Both the position numbers and the translations under genes were made by a program. 5,562 bases of DNA from an uncultured Collinsella sp. (GTDB lineage: Bacteria > Actinomycetota > Coriobacteriia > Coriobacteriales > Coriobacteriaceae). Of this stretch, positions 1-5,475 are shown in pieces; the first letter of the stretch is position 1; the number at the start of each line of letters is the position of its first letter. The notes beneath the pieces were generated by a model that was not told the DNA's origin, ran no database searches, and saw only the letters and a list, made by a program, of their open reading frames with translations. Location: assembly GCA_900550785.1 (NCBI GenBank), contig URTL01000121.1:1-5562 (forward strand). Direction: 5' to 3'.

Positions 1-32
1 TTGGCAAGCTGGTAGTTAATGGAATCGGCCAT
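1..32 (-). CDS. 5' end of an unidentified gene, cut by the window edge
   Basis: Only the first ten codons are visible, reading MADSINYQLA, before the gene leaves the window. The start is well supported: an AAGGAG ribosome-binding site (complement of 38-43) lies 5 nt before the ATG at 30-32. The start codon is 42 nt beyond the mtnN stop codon, so the gene is probably co-transcribed with mtnN as its downstream partner. Ten residues are too few to recognise a family, and I assign no function. The open frame could in principle be short, but the strong ribosome-binding site and operon-like spacing argue for a real gene. Confidence 0.72.
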   Translation of the reverse strand, partial: MADSINYQLA

Positions 33-74
33 GGACACTCCTTGGTCGTAGGTTTTTACAAAACGGGCGTGCTA

Positions 75-812
75 TTACGCGGCGGCGATACGACGAACGA
101 TGTCAAGCGTGATGCCGCTCGCGGTGCGGGCGTACTCGTCCAAATCGAACTCGCGCTCGCAAAACGCGTCATATGCCTCGTCACAATTATCGCTGATAGC
201 GCGCAGTACCAAGCAATCGACACCATTCTTGGCCGCAATGTGTGCAATCGCAGCACCTTCCATCTCGACGCAATCGGCATGCGTCGCCTCGATGGCGGCG
301 GCGCGCATGGCGTCGCCCGTTACAAAACGGTCGCCTGTAGCGATAGTACCAACCAAGAACTGTTTGGGGTCCTTCTCCGCAGAAGTCTCCTCCGTCGAGG
401 CATCCACAAATCCATGCTCGGCAAGCACGGCGGCGGCAACATCAGCCAACGCCGGCGTCGAGACAAACTCCTCGAGCCCCGGCGCGGACTCCGCAATGAG
501 CGCCGTATCGGTATCCAGATAGCGCAGGCACTTGCCTATAACCACGTCGTTGATATGGAGCTTAGGGTTTAGGCCTCCCGCGATACCCGAAAACACAACG
601 GCCTGCGGGCCGTATTTGCTGATGAGATGCTGCGTTGCGGCAGCGGCGTTCACGGTCCCCATGCCTGCCGTCGTGGCGACCACCGTCAGACCGTCAAGCT
701 CGCCGCCCACAACGGTCAAGCCCGCCTCCTGCGCTTCATGCGCGCCACTCAGCTCTTCCTTAATCTGCGCAACCTCTTTTTCGAGTGCGCCTATGATCGC
801 GATGGTTGCCAT
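75..812 (-). CDS. mtnN: 5'-methylthioadenosine/S-adenosylhomocysteine nucleosidase
   Basis: Cytosolic nucleosidase that hydrolyses the N-glycosidic bond of methylthioadenosine, S-adenosylhomocysteine and 5'-deoxyadenosine, releasing adenine and feeding methionine salvage. The 245-residue product is slightly longer than the 232-residue E. coli enzyme. Visible landmarks are the N-terminal IAIIGALEKEV with E13 matching E. coli catalytic E12, a glycine-rich FSGIAGGL segment (74-81), GTIATGDRFV (155-164), VEMEGAAIAH (182-191) with E185 matching E174, and RAISD (204-208) with D208 matching catalytic D197. All key residues are present, so it should be active. I chose the ATG at 810-812, which is preceded by a GGGGG stretch 5 nt upstream; a TTG four codons earlier (822-824) is also open but less likely. 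The segment around residues 137-150, rich in D, E, S and K, looks like a lineage-specific loop and may account for the extra length. The gene lies 126 nt downstream of pflA. Confidence 0.95.
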   Translation of the reverse strand: MATIAIIGALEKEVAQIKEELSGAHEAQEAGLTVVGGELDGLTVVATTAGMGTVNAAAATQHLISKYGPQAVVFSGIAGGLNPKLHINDVVIGKCLRYLDTDTALIAESAPGLEEFVSTPALADVAAAVLAEHGFVDASTEETSAEKDPKQFLVGTIATGDRFVTGDAMRAAAIEATHADCVEMEGAAIAHIAAKNGVDCLVLRAISDNCDEAYDAFCEREFDLDEYARTASGITLDIVRRIAAA

Positions 813-913
813 GCCATCCCCCAAATCCGTGCAAATTGCTTATCCACGGTATGGTACCAGCATTTTGGCTCAACCGTGTCAGCACCAAGCCGTTAGGCCA
901 GTACAGCTCGGGT

Positions 914-942
914 ATCATAAAGGGGCAAAAATGGCTTGTTAG
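914..942 (-). promoter_or_regulatory. candidate promoter for mtnN
   Basis: On the minus strand a CTAACA -35-like hexamer (937-942, overlapping the pflA stop codon) stands 17 nt from a TATGAT -10-like hexamer (914-919). Each differs from consensus at one or two positions. Transcription would start near 907, giving a leader of about 95 nt before mtnN. No clear terminator lies between pflA and mtnN, so read-through from pflA is equally possible. Confidence 0.3.
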
Positions 943-1757
943 CCGATGGCCGACCTGAGCTCCGCACGGCGCTTTTTCATACCGGCCATAACGGCATTGC
1001 GCAGCTCGGGCATGCGCACGGTATCCATCTGAGGTACGCCCTCAAGCTTATAGGGAATGCCCAGTTGCTCGTACTTGACGACACCCATCGTGTGATACGG
1101 CAGCATTTCCAGGCCCACCACGTTGTGCCATGGAGCGATGAGGCGACCGAGCTTCTCGCACTCCTCCACCGTGTCGGTAATGCCCGGCACCACCACGTGG
1201 CGGATAACGACCTTGATCTTGCGACGTGCAAGTTCATCGCCGAACGCCAAGATGCGTGCGGGATCGCAACCGGTCAGCTTTTTATGCTCGACCGGGTCGG
1301 CATGCTTAATATCGAGCAGTACCATGTCGGTCTCGTTGAGCACGGCATCGAACTTCTCGGGGTGGTTGGGGTCAAATGCATAGCCACAGCTATCTAGGCA
1401 GGTATGTACACGGCCATCGGGGTTGTTACGCATAGCACGAAACAGATCGGCCAAAAACTCGGGCTGCAGGAGCGGCTCGCCGCCGGACACCGTAATGCCA
1501 CCGCTGCGATAGAACTCGTGGTTACTCTGGAACTCATCCATCAGGTGTTCGACGGTCACCATGGTGCCGCCGTTGACCGACCAGGTATCGGGATTGTGGC
1601 AATACGCGCAGCGCATTGGACAGCCCTGAACAAACACCACAAAGCGGATGCCGGGTCCGTCGACCGTTCCCATCGTTTCAATCGAATGTACGCGGCCCAG
1701 GGCAAACGCGGAGTCCTCGGGACGAGCGTCCACACCCTCGAGCGTCATCTCAGCCAT
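939..1757 (-). CDS. pflA: pyruvate formate-lyase activating enzyme (radical SAM)
   Basis: Radical-SAM enzyme that uses a [4Fe-4S] cluster and S-adenosylmethionine to install the glycyl radical on pyruvate formate-lyase, switching on anaerobic conversion of pyruvate and CoA to acetyl-CoA and formate. With the start chosen here the protein has 272 residues; E. coli PflA has 246. The signature is clear: GRVHSIETMGTVDGPGIRF (21-39), then the cluster-binding CxxxCxxC motif with C46, C50 and C53 followed by HNPDTW, then SGGEP (91-95) for SAM binding, HTCLDSCG (118-125), and late VVVPG and LPYHTMG segments that match the family. Compared with E. coli it has an extra N-terminal segment of roughly 18 residues and a basic C-terminal tail. 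I prefer the ATG at 1755-1757, which has AAGG 8 nt upstream; the in-frame ATG at 1776-1778 has no visible ribosome-binding site. No pyruvate formate-lyase gene adjoins it within the window. Confidence 0.95.
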   Translation of the reverse strand: MAEMTLEGVDARPEDSAFALGRVHSIETMGTVDGPGIRFVVFVQGCPMRCAYCHNPDTWSVNGGTMVTVEHLMDEFQSNHEFYRSGGITVSGGEPLLQPEFLADLFRAMRNNPDGRVHTCLDSCGYAFDPNHPEKFDAVLNETDMVLLDIKHADPVEHKKLTGCDPARILAFGDELARRKIKVVIRHVVVPGITDTVEECEKLGRLIAPWHNVVGLEMLPYHTMGVVKYEQLGIPYKLEGVPQMDTVRMPELRNAVMAGMKKRRAELRSAIG

Positions 1758-1806
1758 TCCCGCTACCTTGCCTCTCATTGGTTTTAGTTACATAAATGCC
1801 AGAGCC

Positions 1807-1835
1807 ATTCTAGCCCATACGCATGATGGTGAAAC
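1807..1835 (-). promoter_or_regulatory. candidate promoter for pflA
   Basis: A TAGAAT -10-like hexamer (1807-1812, minus strand) matches consensus at five of six positions and lies about 50 nt before the preferred pflA start. The -35 region at 17-nt spacing (1830-1835, GTTTCA) is weak, which would fit an activator-dependent promoter. I searched by eye for an FNR-type TTGAT-N4-ATCAA site and found none. Confidence 0.4.
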
Positions 1836-1883
1836 GGTTTAGTGGTCAATTGGGTTGTTCTATTTGGCCCCACACAAAAGCGA

Positions 1884-1908
1884 CGGGAAGGTTGTCACAA
1901 CCCACCCG
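1884..1908 (-). terminator. probable intrinsic terminator of the degV-family gene
   Basis: A 25-nt imperfect dyad lies 35 nt after the degV stop codon. Outer arms CGGG/CCCG flank an inner GGTTGT-ACAACC pairing, separated by two unpaired or wobble positions. In the minus-strand RNA the stem is followed after four bases by UUUU (TCGCTTTTG on DNA), as expected for a rho-independent terminator. The core contains TTGTGACAA, which resembles overlapping halves of a Rex site, but the spacing does not fit the TTGTGA-N6-TCACAA layout, so I favour the terminator reading. Confidence 0.6.
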
Positions 1909-1943
1909 CCGCCGAGGCAATAGATATCGATAGACGCCAGGCC

Positions 1944-2798
1944 TTACGCCTTAAGCGTAAGCACCGCGCCGAAGGCAGTCGGGCCGCAATGGCTCGAGAT
2001 GACGCCGCCGACCTGAGTCCAGGTAACGTCCCTAAAGCCCAGGTCATGCGCATAGACTTCCATGTCATCGCGCAGCTCCTGGGAAAGGCCCACCGAATAC
2101 GCCAGGCCAATGTGCGAGTAGTCAATCTCGCCCTTCGCAACCATGTGGTCAATAAAGGCACGGGCGCATTTGAGCATAGAGCCGCGGAACTTCTTGGTTG
2201 CCACGAACTTGCCGCCCGTCACCTCAATGCAGGGCTTAATCTTGAGCAGATGGGCGCCTAGGAACGCGACGTTGGACAAACGACCGCCTGCCTTAAGGAA
2301 GGCAAGGTCGGTAGGAACAAAGCCCAGCAGCACACGGTCCATGACGGAATTCGTAAAAGCAAAGATCTCGTCGACGGTGGCATCGGGGTGAGCCTCGATG
2401 TATTTGGCGGTCTCGACGACAACGAGCGACTGGCCAACCGAAACAAAACGCGTGTCCATGGAGAACACGTAGTCGCGCCCCTTAGCTGCAATCTTCGATG
2501 ATTGATGCGAGCAGGTCGTGGCCTCGGAATACGCGAGATGCAGAATAGTCGCATTGGGCTGCTCAGCGTGAATGCGGTCGTACACGTGAGCAAAATCCGC
2601 AGGCGCGCAGCCACTGGTCTTGGGCATCACGCCAAACTCGTTGCAGCGTGAGTAAATCTCGAGCGGATCGATCGAACCGTCCTCGACGGTCTCGTCACCA
2701 ATCGTGACATGCATGGGCACGCGCACGATGCCGTAGCGTTCGCAAAGCTCCGGCGTCACATCCGACCCAGACTCAACCACGATTACGTACTTGCCCAT
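1944..2798 (-). CDS. DegV-family (FakB-like) fatty-acid-binding protein
   Basis: DegV-family proteins bind one fatty acid in a deep pocket; characterised FakB members present it to the kinase FakA for phosphorylation, feeding exogenous fatty acids into phospholipid synthesis. The 284-residue product has normal family length. Visible landmarks are the N-terminal VIVVESGSDVTPEL (5-18), PKTSGCAP (59-66, with T61 and S62 of the carboxylate-binding region), DTRFVSVGQ (115-123), LAFLKAGGRLSN (165-176), LLKIKP (184-189) and ISSHCGPTAFG (267-277), where H270 fits the conserved pocket histidine. The usual LSGTYQSA-type stretch is replaced by TTCSHQSS (94-101). I start at the ATG 2796-2798 because homology begins there; the ribosome-binding site is weak (GAGATGG about 12 nt upstream). 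An in-frame ATG at 2820-2822 and a TTG at 2907-2909 would add segments without family resemblance. No fakA-like kinase is in the window, so the exact ligand and role are unproven. Confidence 0.93.
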   Translation of the reverse strand: MGKYVIVVESGSDVTPELCERYGIVRVPMHVTIGDETVEDGSIDPLEIYSRCNEFGVMPKTSGCAPADFAHVYDRIHAEQPNATILHLAYSEATTCSHQSSKIAAKGRDYVFSMDTRFVSVGQSLVVVETAKYIEAHPDATVDEIFAFTNSVMDRVLLGFVPTDLAFLKAGGRLSNVAFLGAHLLKIKPCIEVTGGKFVATKKFRGSMLKCARAFIDHMVAKGEIDYSHIGLAYSVGLSQELRDDMEVYAHDLGFRDVTWTQVGGVISSHCGPTAFGAVLTLKA

Positions 2799-2865
2799 TA
2801 TTATCACGACCCATCTCGACATTGGCTTTTCAATACATAGCACGCGCCGCCGCACTGTTGCACAA

Positions 2866-2922
2866 CGGCGTCCAAGCGCCAAAGAGACGCCGCCCCTTGC
2901 ACACAACAAAGGACAGCGTCTC
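2866..2922 (-). promoter_or_regulatory. structured leader of the degV-family gene with two alternative stems
   Basis: In the minus-strand RNA, GAGACGC (2916-2922) can pair with GCGTCTC (2884-2890), with a second helix CCTT/AAGG (2909-2912 with 2895-2898) inside and UUU after it. Alternatively CGGCGTC (2886-2892) can pair with GACGCCG (2866-2872). The stems share 2886-2890, so they exclude each other. This is the layout of an attenuator or riboswitch expression platform, but no known aptamer is recognisable. Confidence 0.4.
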
Positions 2923-2976
2923 CCTGGAAAACTCCGTGCTTATCTAGGATTCCACACGGTTTATTAAGGAGGGTTA

Positions 2977-3009
2977 CTTATTCCGCAAACGGTCGCTATA
3001 TGCGGTAAG
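2977..3009. promoter_or_regulatory. dyad overlapping the candidate degV promoter, possible operator
   Basis: The arms CTTATTCCGCA (2977-2987) and TGCGGTAAG (2999 side beginning at 3001, to 3009) are inverted repeats with CTTA/TAAG and CCGCA/TGCGG pairings, interrupted by two extra bases in the left arm. The 13-nt centre contains the -10 hexamer and the arms cover the expected start site. A repressor bound here would block the promoter. No regulator family is recognisable from the arms. Confidence 0.33.
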
Positions 3010-3022
3010 CGGTAGTTGCCAA
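2995..3022 (-). promoter_or_regulatory. candidate promoter for the degV-family gene
   Basis: On the minus strand TTGGCA (3017-3022, five of six matches to the -35 consensus) is separated by 16 nt from TATAGC (2995-3000, four of six to the -10 consensus). Transcription would begin near 2988, giving a leader of about 190 nt before the ATG at 2798. It is the best promoter-like match I see between groEL and the degV-family gene. Confidence 0.42.
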
Positions 3023-3130
3023 GAAAGTATCCCATGCGTCCAGCCCATCAGGAGAGTTCCGCCTAAAGGGTGACTACACAGGACCCCGCCGGGGCTGTTT
3101 GGGCTATCTCCCAAAACATTCCGTCAGGAC
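3023..3130. other. intergenic stretch with small hairpins, no gene recognised
   Basis: Together with the flanking leader and terminator this forms the gene-poor interval 2799-3249. No open frame here has both a start codon with a ribosome-binding site and recognisable protein character. Two compact hairpins are visible: CCCC-GCC-GGGG at 3084-3094 and TTTGGG-N6-CCCAAA at 3098-3115. I compared it by eye with TPP, glycine and ZTP (pfl) riboswitch cores and found no convincing match. It may be only groEL trailer sequence or may carry a small RNA. Confidence 0.4.
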
Positions 3131-3173
3131 GCAAAGAGGCTCGCCGCACGAAGTGCGCAGCGAGCCTCTTTGC
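3131..3173 (-). terminator. long hairpin, probable terminator of the groESL operon
   Basis: A perfect 14-bp inverted repeat, GCAAAGAGGCTCGC (3131-3144) and its complement (3160-3173), encloses a further 5-bp stem CGCAC/GTGCG with a GAA loop and one bulged base. It starts 77 nt past the groEL stop codon. The stem ends in CCTCTTTGC, so the U-run is only three bases and partly inside the stem, weaker than a textbook intrinsic terminator. It may also act as an RNA-stabilising 3' hairpin. No plus-strand gene leads into it. Confidence 0.58.
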
Positions 3174-3200
3174 ATGTCCGAGGACGTTCCGGAGAGAAGT

Positions 3201-3223
3201 CCCCGTCCCGCCCCCGGATTCCC
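3201..3223 (-). other. G-quadruplex-type motif in the groEL 3' untranslated region
   Basis: On the minus strand, which is the groEL mRNA sense, four G-runs occur in succession: GGG, GGGGG, GGG and GGGG with loops of 5, 1 and 2 nt. This satisfies the G3+N1-7 pattern for an intramolecular quadruplex. It lies 27 nt after the groEL stop codon and before the hairpin at 3131-3173. Folding is not shown by the sequence alone; the run could also pair as ordinary GC-rich stems (CCGG/CCGG). Confidence 0.45.
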
Positions 3224-3249
3224 GGTGGGAGTTCTAGACCTTGTCGGCC

Positions 3250-4887
3250 TTAGTACATACCGCCGCCCTGCTGACCAGCGGTGGCAGCAGCGATAGCGTC
3301 CTCAAGCTGAGTGTTCTTGGGCACATCGGAGACGGTGGCCTCGGTGATGAGGATCAGGCTGGCGACAGAAGCAGCGTTCTGCAGGGTGACGCGGCTGACC
3401 TTGACGGGGTCGAGGACGCCCATCTCGATCATGTCGCCCCACTCGCCGTTGGCAGAGTTGAGACCCTGGCCGGCGGGCAGCTCGGCGACCTTGTCGACCA
3501 CGACAGCGCCCTCAAAGCCAGCGTTCTTGGCGATGGTGGCGACCGGAGCGGTCAGAGCCTTCTTGACGATGTCGACGCCGATCTTCTCCTCGGGGTCATC
3601 GATCTCGACGGCATCGAGCGCAGGAGCAGCGTCCATGAAGGCGACGCCGCCGCCAGCGACAATGCCCTCCTCGACAGCAGCGCGGGTGGCCTGCAGGGCG
3701 TCCTCGACGCGATGTTTGATCTCCTTGAGCTCGGACTCGGTAGCAGCGCCGACCTTGATGACGGCAACGCCACCGGAGAGCTTGGCCAAGCGCTCCTGGA
3801 GCTTCTCACGGTCGAAGTCAGAGGTGGTGTTCTCCATCTCGCCCTTAATCTGAGCGATACGGGCGTCGATGGCCTCCTTGGAGCCAGCGCCGCCGACGAC
3901 GACGGTGTTGTCCTTAGAGATGGTGACGGACTTAGCGGTACCGAGCATATCGGCGGTGATGTCAGCGACCTTCACGCCCAACTCGTCCAGGGCAGCCTGG
4001 CCACCGGTGAGGACGGCGATGTCCTCGAGAATGCGCTTGCGGCGATCGCCGTAGCCCGGGGCCTTGACGGCGCAGACGTTGAGGGCGCCACGGATCTTGT
4101 TGAGGACCAGGGTAGGCAGAGCTTCGCCGTCGATGTCCTCAGCGATGATGAGCAGGCCACGGCCAGCGCGCTGGACAGCCTCGAGAACGGGCATGATGTC
4201 CTGAACGCTGGAGATCTTCTGGTCGGTGATGAGGATGTACGGATCCTTCATCACGGCCTCCATGCGGTCGTTGTCCGTGACGAAGTAAGCGGAGACATAG
4301 CCCTTGTCGAACTGCATGCCCTCGACGGTGTCGATGGTGATGTCGAACGTCTGGGAATCCTCGACGGTGATGACGCCGTCCTTGCCCACGACCTCCATGG
4401 CCTCGGCGATCTTCTCGCCGACCTCGGGGTCACCGGCAGAGATGGTGCCGACGGAAGCAATCTGCTCCTTGGTCTCGACCGGCTTAGCCTGCTTCTTCAT
4501 CTCGGCGACGGCGGCGTTGACGGCCTTGTCGATGCCGCGACGGATGGCCAGCGGGTTGGCGCCAGCGGCGACGTTGCGCAGACCGTCGTTGACGATGGCC
4601 TGAGCGAGCAGAGTTGCGGTGGTGGTGCCGTCACCCACGGTGTCGTTGGTCTTGGTGGCGACCTCCTTCACCAGCTGAGCGCCCATGTTCTCGATGTTGT
4701 CCTCGAGCTCGATCTCCTTGGCGACGGAAACGCCGTCGTTGGTGATGGTCGGGGCACCGAACGTGCGCTGCAGCGCAACGTAGCGACCCTTGGGGCCCAT
4801 GGTGACGGTAACGGCGTCGGCCAGAGTGTTGACGCCCTTGGCGAGCTTAGCGCGGGCATCGGTGTTGAACGTAATGTTCTTTGCCAT
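3250..4887 (-). CDS. groEL: chaperonin GroEL (Hsp60)
   Basis: The 545-residue large chaperonin subunit, which forms double heptameric rings and folds proteins in the cytosol with GroES in an ATP-driven cycle. Length is typical for the family. Landmarks: nucleotide-binding TVTMGPKGR (27-35), TITNDGVSVAKE (47-58, D51 matching E. coli D52), GDGTTTAT (85-92, D86 matching D87), the apical-domain core (about 190-375), VEDALQATRAAVEEG (394-408) with D396 matching catalytic D398, and the signature AAVEEGIVAGGG (403-414). The C-terminus is QQGGGMY, a short glycine-methionine tail compared with the longer GGM repeats of E. coli. The ATG at 4885-4887 has a GGAGG site 10 nt upstream (4898-4902), a rather long spacing. 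It follows groES with a 96-nt spacer that holds complementary arms. Nothing suggests truncation, so it should be functional. Confidence 0.99.
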   Translation of the reverse strand: MAKNITFNTDARAKLAKGVNTLADAVTVTMGPKGRYVALQRTFGAPTITNDGVSVAKEIELEDNIENMGAQLVKEVATKTNDTVGDGTTTATLLAQAIVNDGLRNVAAGANPLAIRRGIDKAVNAAVAEMKKQAKPVETKEQIASVGTISAGDPEVGEKIAEAMEVVGKDGVITVEDSQTFDITIDTVEGMQFDKGYVSAYFVTDNDRMEAVMKDPYILITDQKISSVQDIMPVLEAVQRAGRGLLIIAEDIDGEALPTLVLNKIRGALNVCAVKAPGYGDRRKRILEDIAVLTGGQAALDELGVKVADITADMLGTAKSVTISKDNTVVVGGAGSKEAIDARIAQIKGEMENTTSDFDREKLQERLAKLSGGVAVIKVGAATESELKEIKHRVEDALQATRAAVEEGIVAGGGVAFMDAAPALDAVEIDDPEEKIGVDIVKKALTAPVATIAKNAGFEGAVVVDKVAELPAGQGLNSANGEWGDMIEMGVLDPVKVSRVTLQNAASVASLILITEATVSDVPKNTQLEDAIAAATAGQQGGGMY

Positions 4888-4913
4888 GGTAGGTAATCCT
4901 CCAAAAGAAATGT

Positions 4914-4952
4914 GACTCGCGTCGCCGCTTCCGAGTCCTATGCGGCGGACGC
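4914..4952 (-). promoter_or_regulatory. groES-groEL intercistronic RNA structure with interleaved stems
   Basis: Two complementary pairs interleave. GACTCG (4914-4919) pairs with CGAGTC (4932-4937), and GCGTCGCCGC (4919-4928) pairs with GCGGCGGACGC (4942-4952) with one bulged base. Their order makes them either mutually exclusive or an H-type pseudoknot. The structure ends 12 nt before the groEL ribosome-binding site, so it could influence groEL translation or mark an mRNA processing site. A separate 5-bp hairpin, TCAGA/TCTGA, lies at 4966-4978. Confidence 0.42.
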
Positions 4953-4983
4953 GTTCAAAGACGAATCAGAGATTCTGACGAGA

Positions 4984-5277
4984 CTAGGCCTCGACGACAG
5001 CGTAGATGTCGTCGGCGCGCATCAGCAGATACTTCTCGCCGTCGACCTTGACCTCGTTGCCACCGAACTTACCGTAGATGACAACGTCACCGACCTTGAC
5101 GTCCATGGGGATGCGCTCACCCTTGTCGTTGACCTTGCCGGCGCCCACGGCAACGATGGTGCCGCGCTGCGGCTTCTCCTGAGCGTTGCTGGCGATATAC
5201 AGACCAGAAGCGGTCTTCTGCTCGGCCTCGTCGGGCTTGACCAGAACACGATCTGCAAGCGGCTTCAAAGACGACAT
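4984..5277 (-). CDS. groES: co-chaperonin GroES (Hsp10)
   Basis: The 97-residue co-chaperonin that forms the heptameric lid over the GroEL cavity; length is exactly typical. LKPLADRVLVKPDEAEQKTA (4-23) gives the N-terminal strand and the start of the mobile loop. The loop continues with SGLYI, where L26-Y27-I28 occupy the place of the E. coli IVL tripeptide that contacts the GroEL apical domain. RGTIVAVGAGK (38-48), VKVGDVVIYGKFGG (60-73) and the C-terminal DDIYAVVEA (89-97) match the family barrel. The ATG at 5275-5277 is preceded by AGGAGGAG (5284-5291) at 6-nt spacing, a very strong ribosome-binding site suited to a highly expressed protein. It is the first gene of the groES-groEL operon. 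Confidence 0.99.
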   Translation of the reverse strand: MSSLKPLADRVLVKPDEAEQKTASGLYIASNAQEKPQRGTIVAVGAGKVNDKGERIPMDVKVGDVVIYGKFGGNEVKVDGEKYLLMRADDIYAVVEA

Positions 5278-5305
5278 GCTTGTCTCCTCCTTTTTGGGCC
5301 GCGCG

Positions 5306-5314
5306 GTTATACCA
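5306..5314 (-). promoter_or_regulatory. extended -10 promoter of the groESL operon
   Basis: On the minus strand TGGTATAAC provides an extended -10 element (TGn followed by TATAAC, five of six to consensus). Transcription would begin near 5299, leaving a leader of about 22 nt that contains the strong groES ribosome-binding site. There is no good -35 at 16-18 nt, which an extended -10 can tolerate. A second GTATAACC copy at 5369-5376 could be an upstream promoter. Confidence 0.5.
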
Positions 5315-5386
5315 CGCGAATTAACCCTTTTTGTTTGCGTACGCGTTGAATGGTACCCACGAATGGCGGGTTATACAACACGGAGT

Positions 5387-5405
5387 CAAAAAATCTTATT
5401 TTTTG
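5387..5405. repeat. perfect AT-rich palindrome upstream of groES
   Basis: CAAAAAAT and ATTTTTTG form perfect 8-bp inverted arms around a 3-nt centre. The site lies about 110 bp before the groES start codon and abuts the CIRCE-like dyad. It could be a regulator site, a curved A-tract element or a hairpin in a transcript entering from upstream; the sequence does not decide. Confidence 0.5.
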
Positions 5406-5429
5406 GCACTTAGATTTTCTGAATGCCGG
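5403..5429. promoter_or_regulatory. degenerate CIRCE-like dyad (possible HrcA site)
   Basis: TTGGCACTT and GAATGCCGG are separated by exactly 9 nt, the CIRCE layout (TTAGCACTC-N9-GAGTGCTAA). They match it at seven and five of nine positions. CIRCE sites normally overlap the promoter or leader, but this one lies about 90 bp upstream of the candidate groES -10. It may be a decayed or diverged HrcA operator or a chance match. Confidence 0.28.
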
Positions 5430-5475
5430 GGGATAACTTAGCGGTGGCTCCCGTGTGGCTCCGGAGGGGCGGGGC

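Noticed and set aside
840..848. TTATCCACG, eight of nine matches to a DnaA box
   Set aside because: It is isolated, without further boxes, an AT-rich unwinding region or origin genes nearby.
1890..1902. GGTTGTCACAACC upstream of pflA as a Rex operator
   Set aside because: The half-sites overlap instead of being separated by 6 nt, and the larger dyad followed by a U-run fits a terminator better.
2966..2974. AAGGAGGGT on the plus strand, a strong ribosome-binding-site match
   Set aside because: No ATG, GTG or TTG follows at a usable distance; only an ATT leading to an 11-codon frame is available.
3016..3075. Minus-strand segment with ACCCTTT and CCTGATGGGCTGG resembling part of a TPP riboswitch
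   Set aside because: The CTGAGA core and the matching first helix are missing, and the spacing does not fit.
3099..3296. A 65-codon plus-strand open frame in the groEL-degV interval
   Set aside because: It runs through the terminator hairpin and the groEL 3' end, has no ribosome-binding site and no recognisable protein character.
3241..4896. A 551-codon open frame on the plus strand, antisense to the whole of groEL
   Set aside because: It mirrors groEL codon by codon, its product is a low-complexity run of L, D, G, V and A, and it has no family resemblance. GC-rich codon usage in groEL explains the absence of stops.
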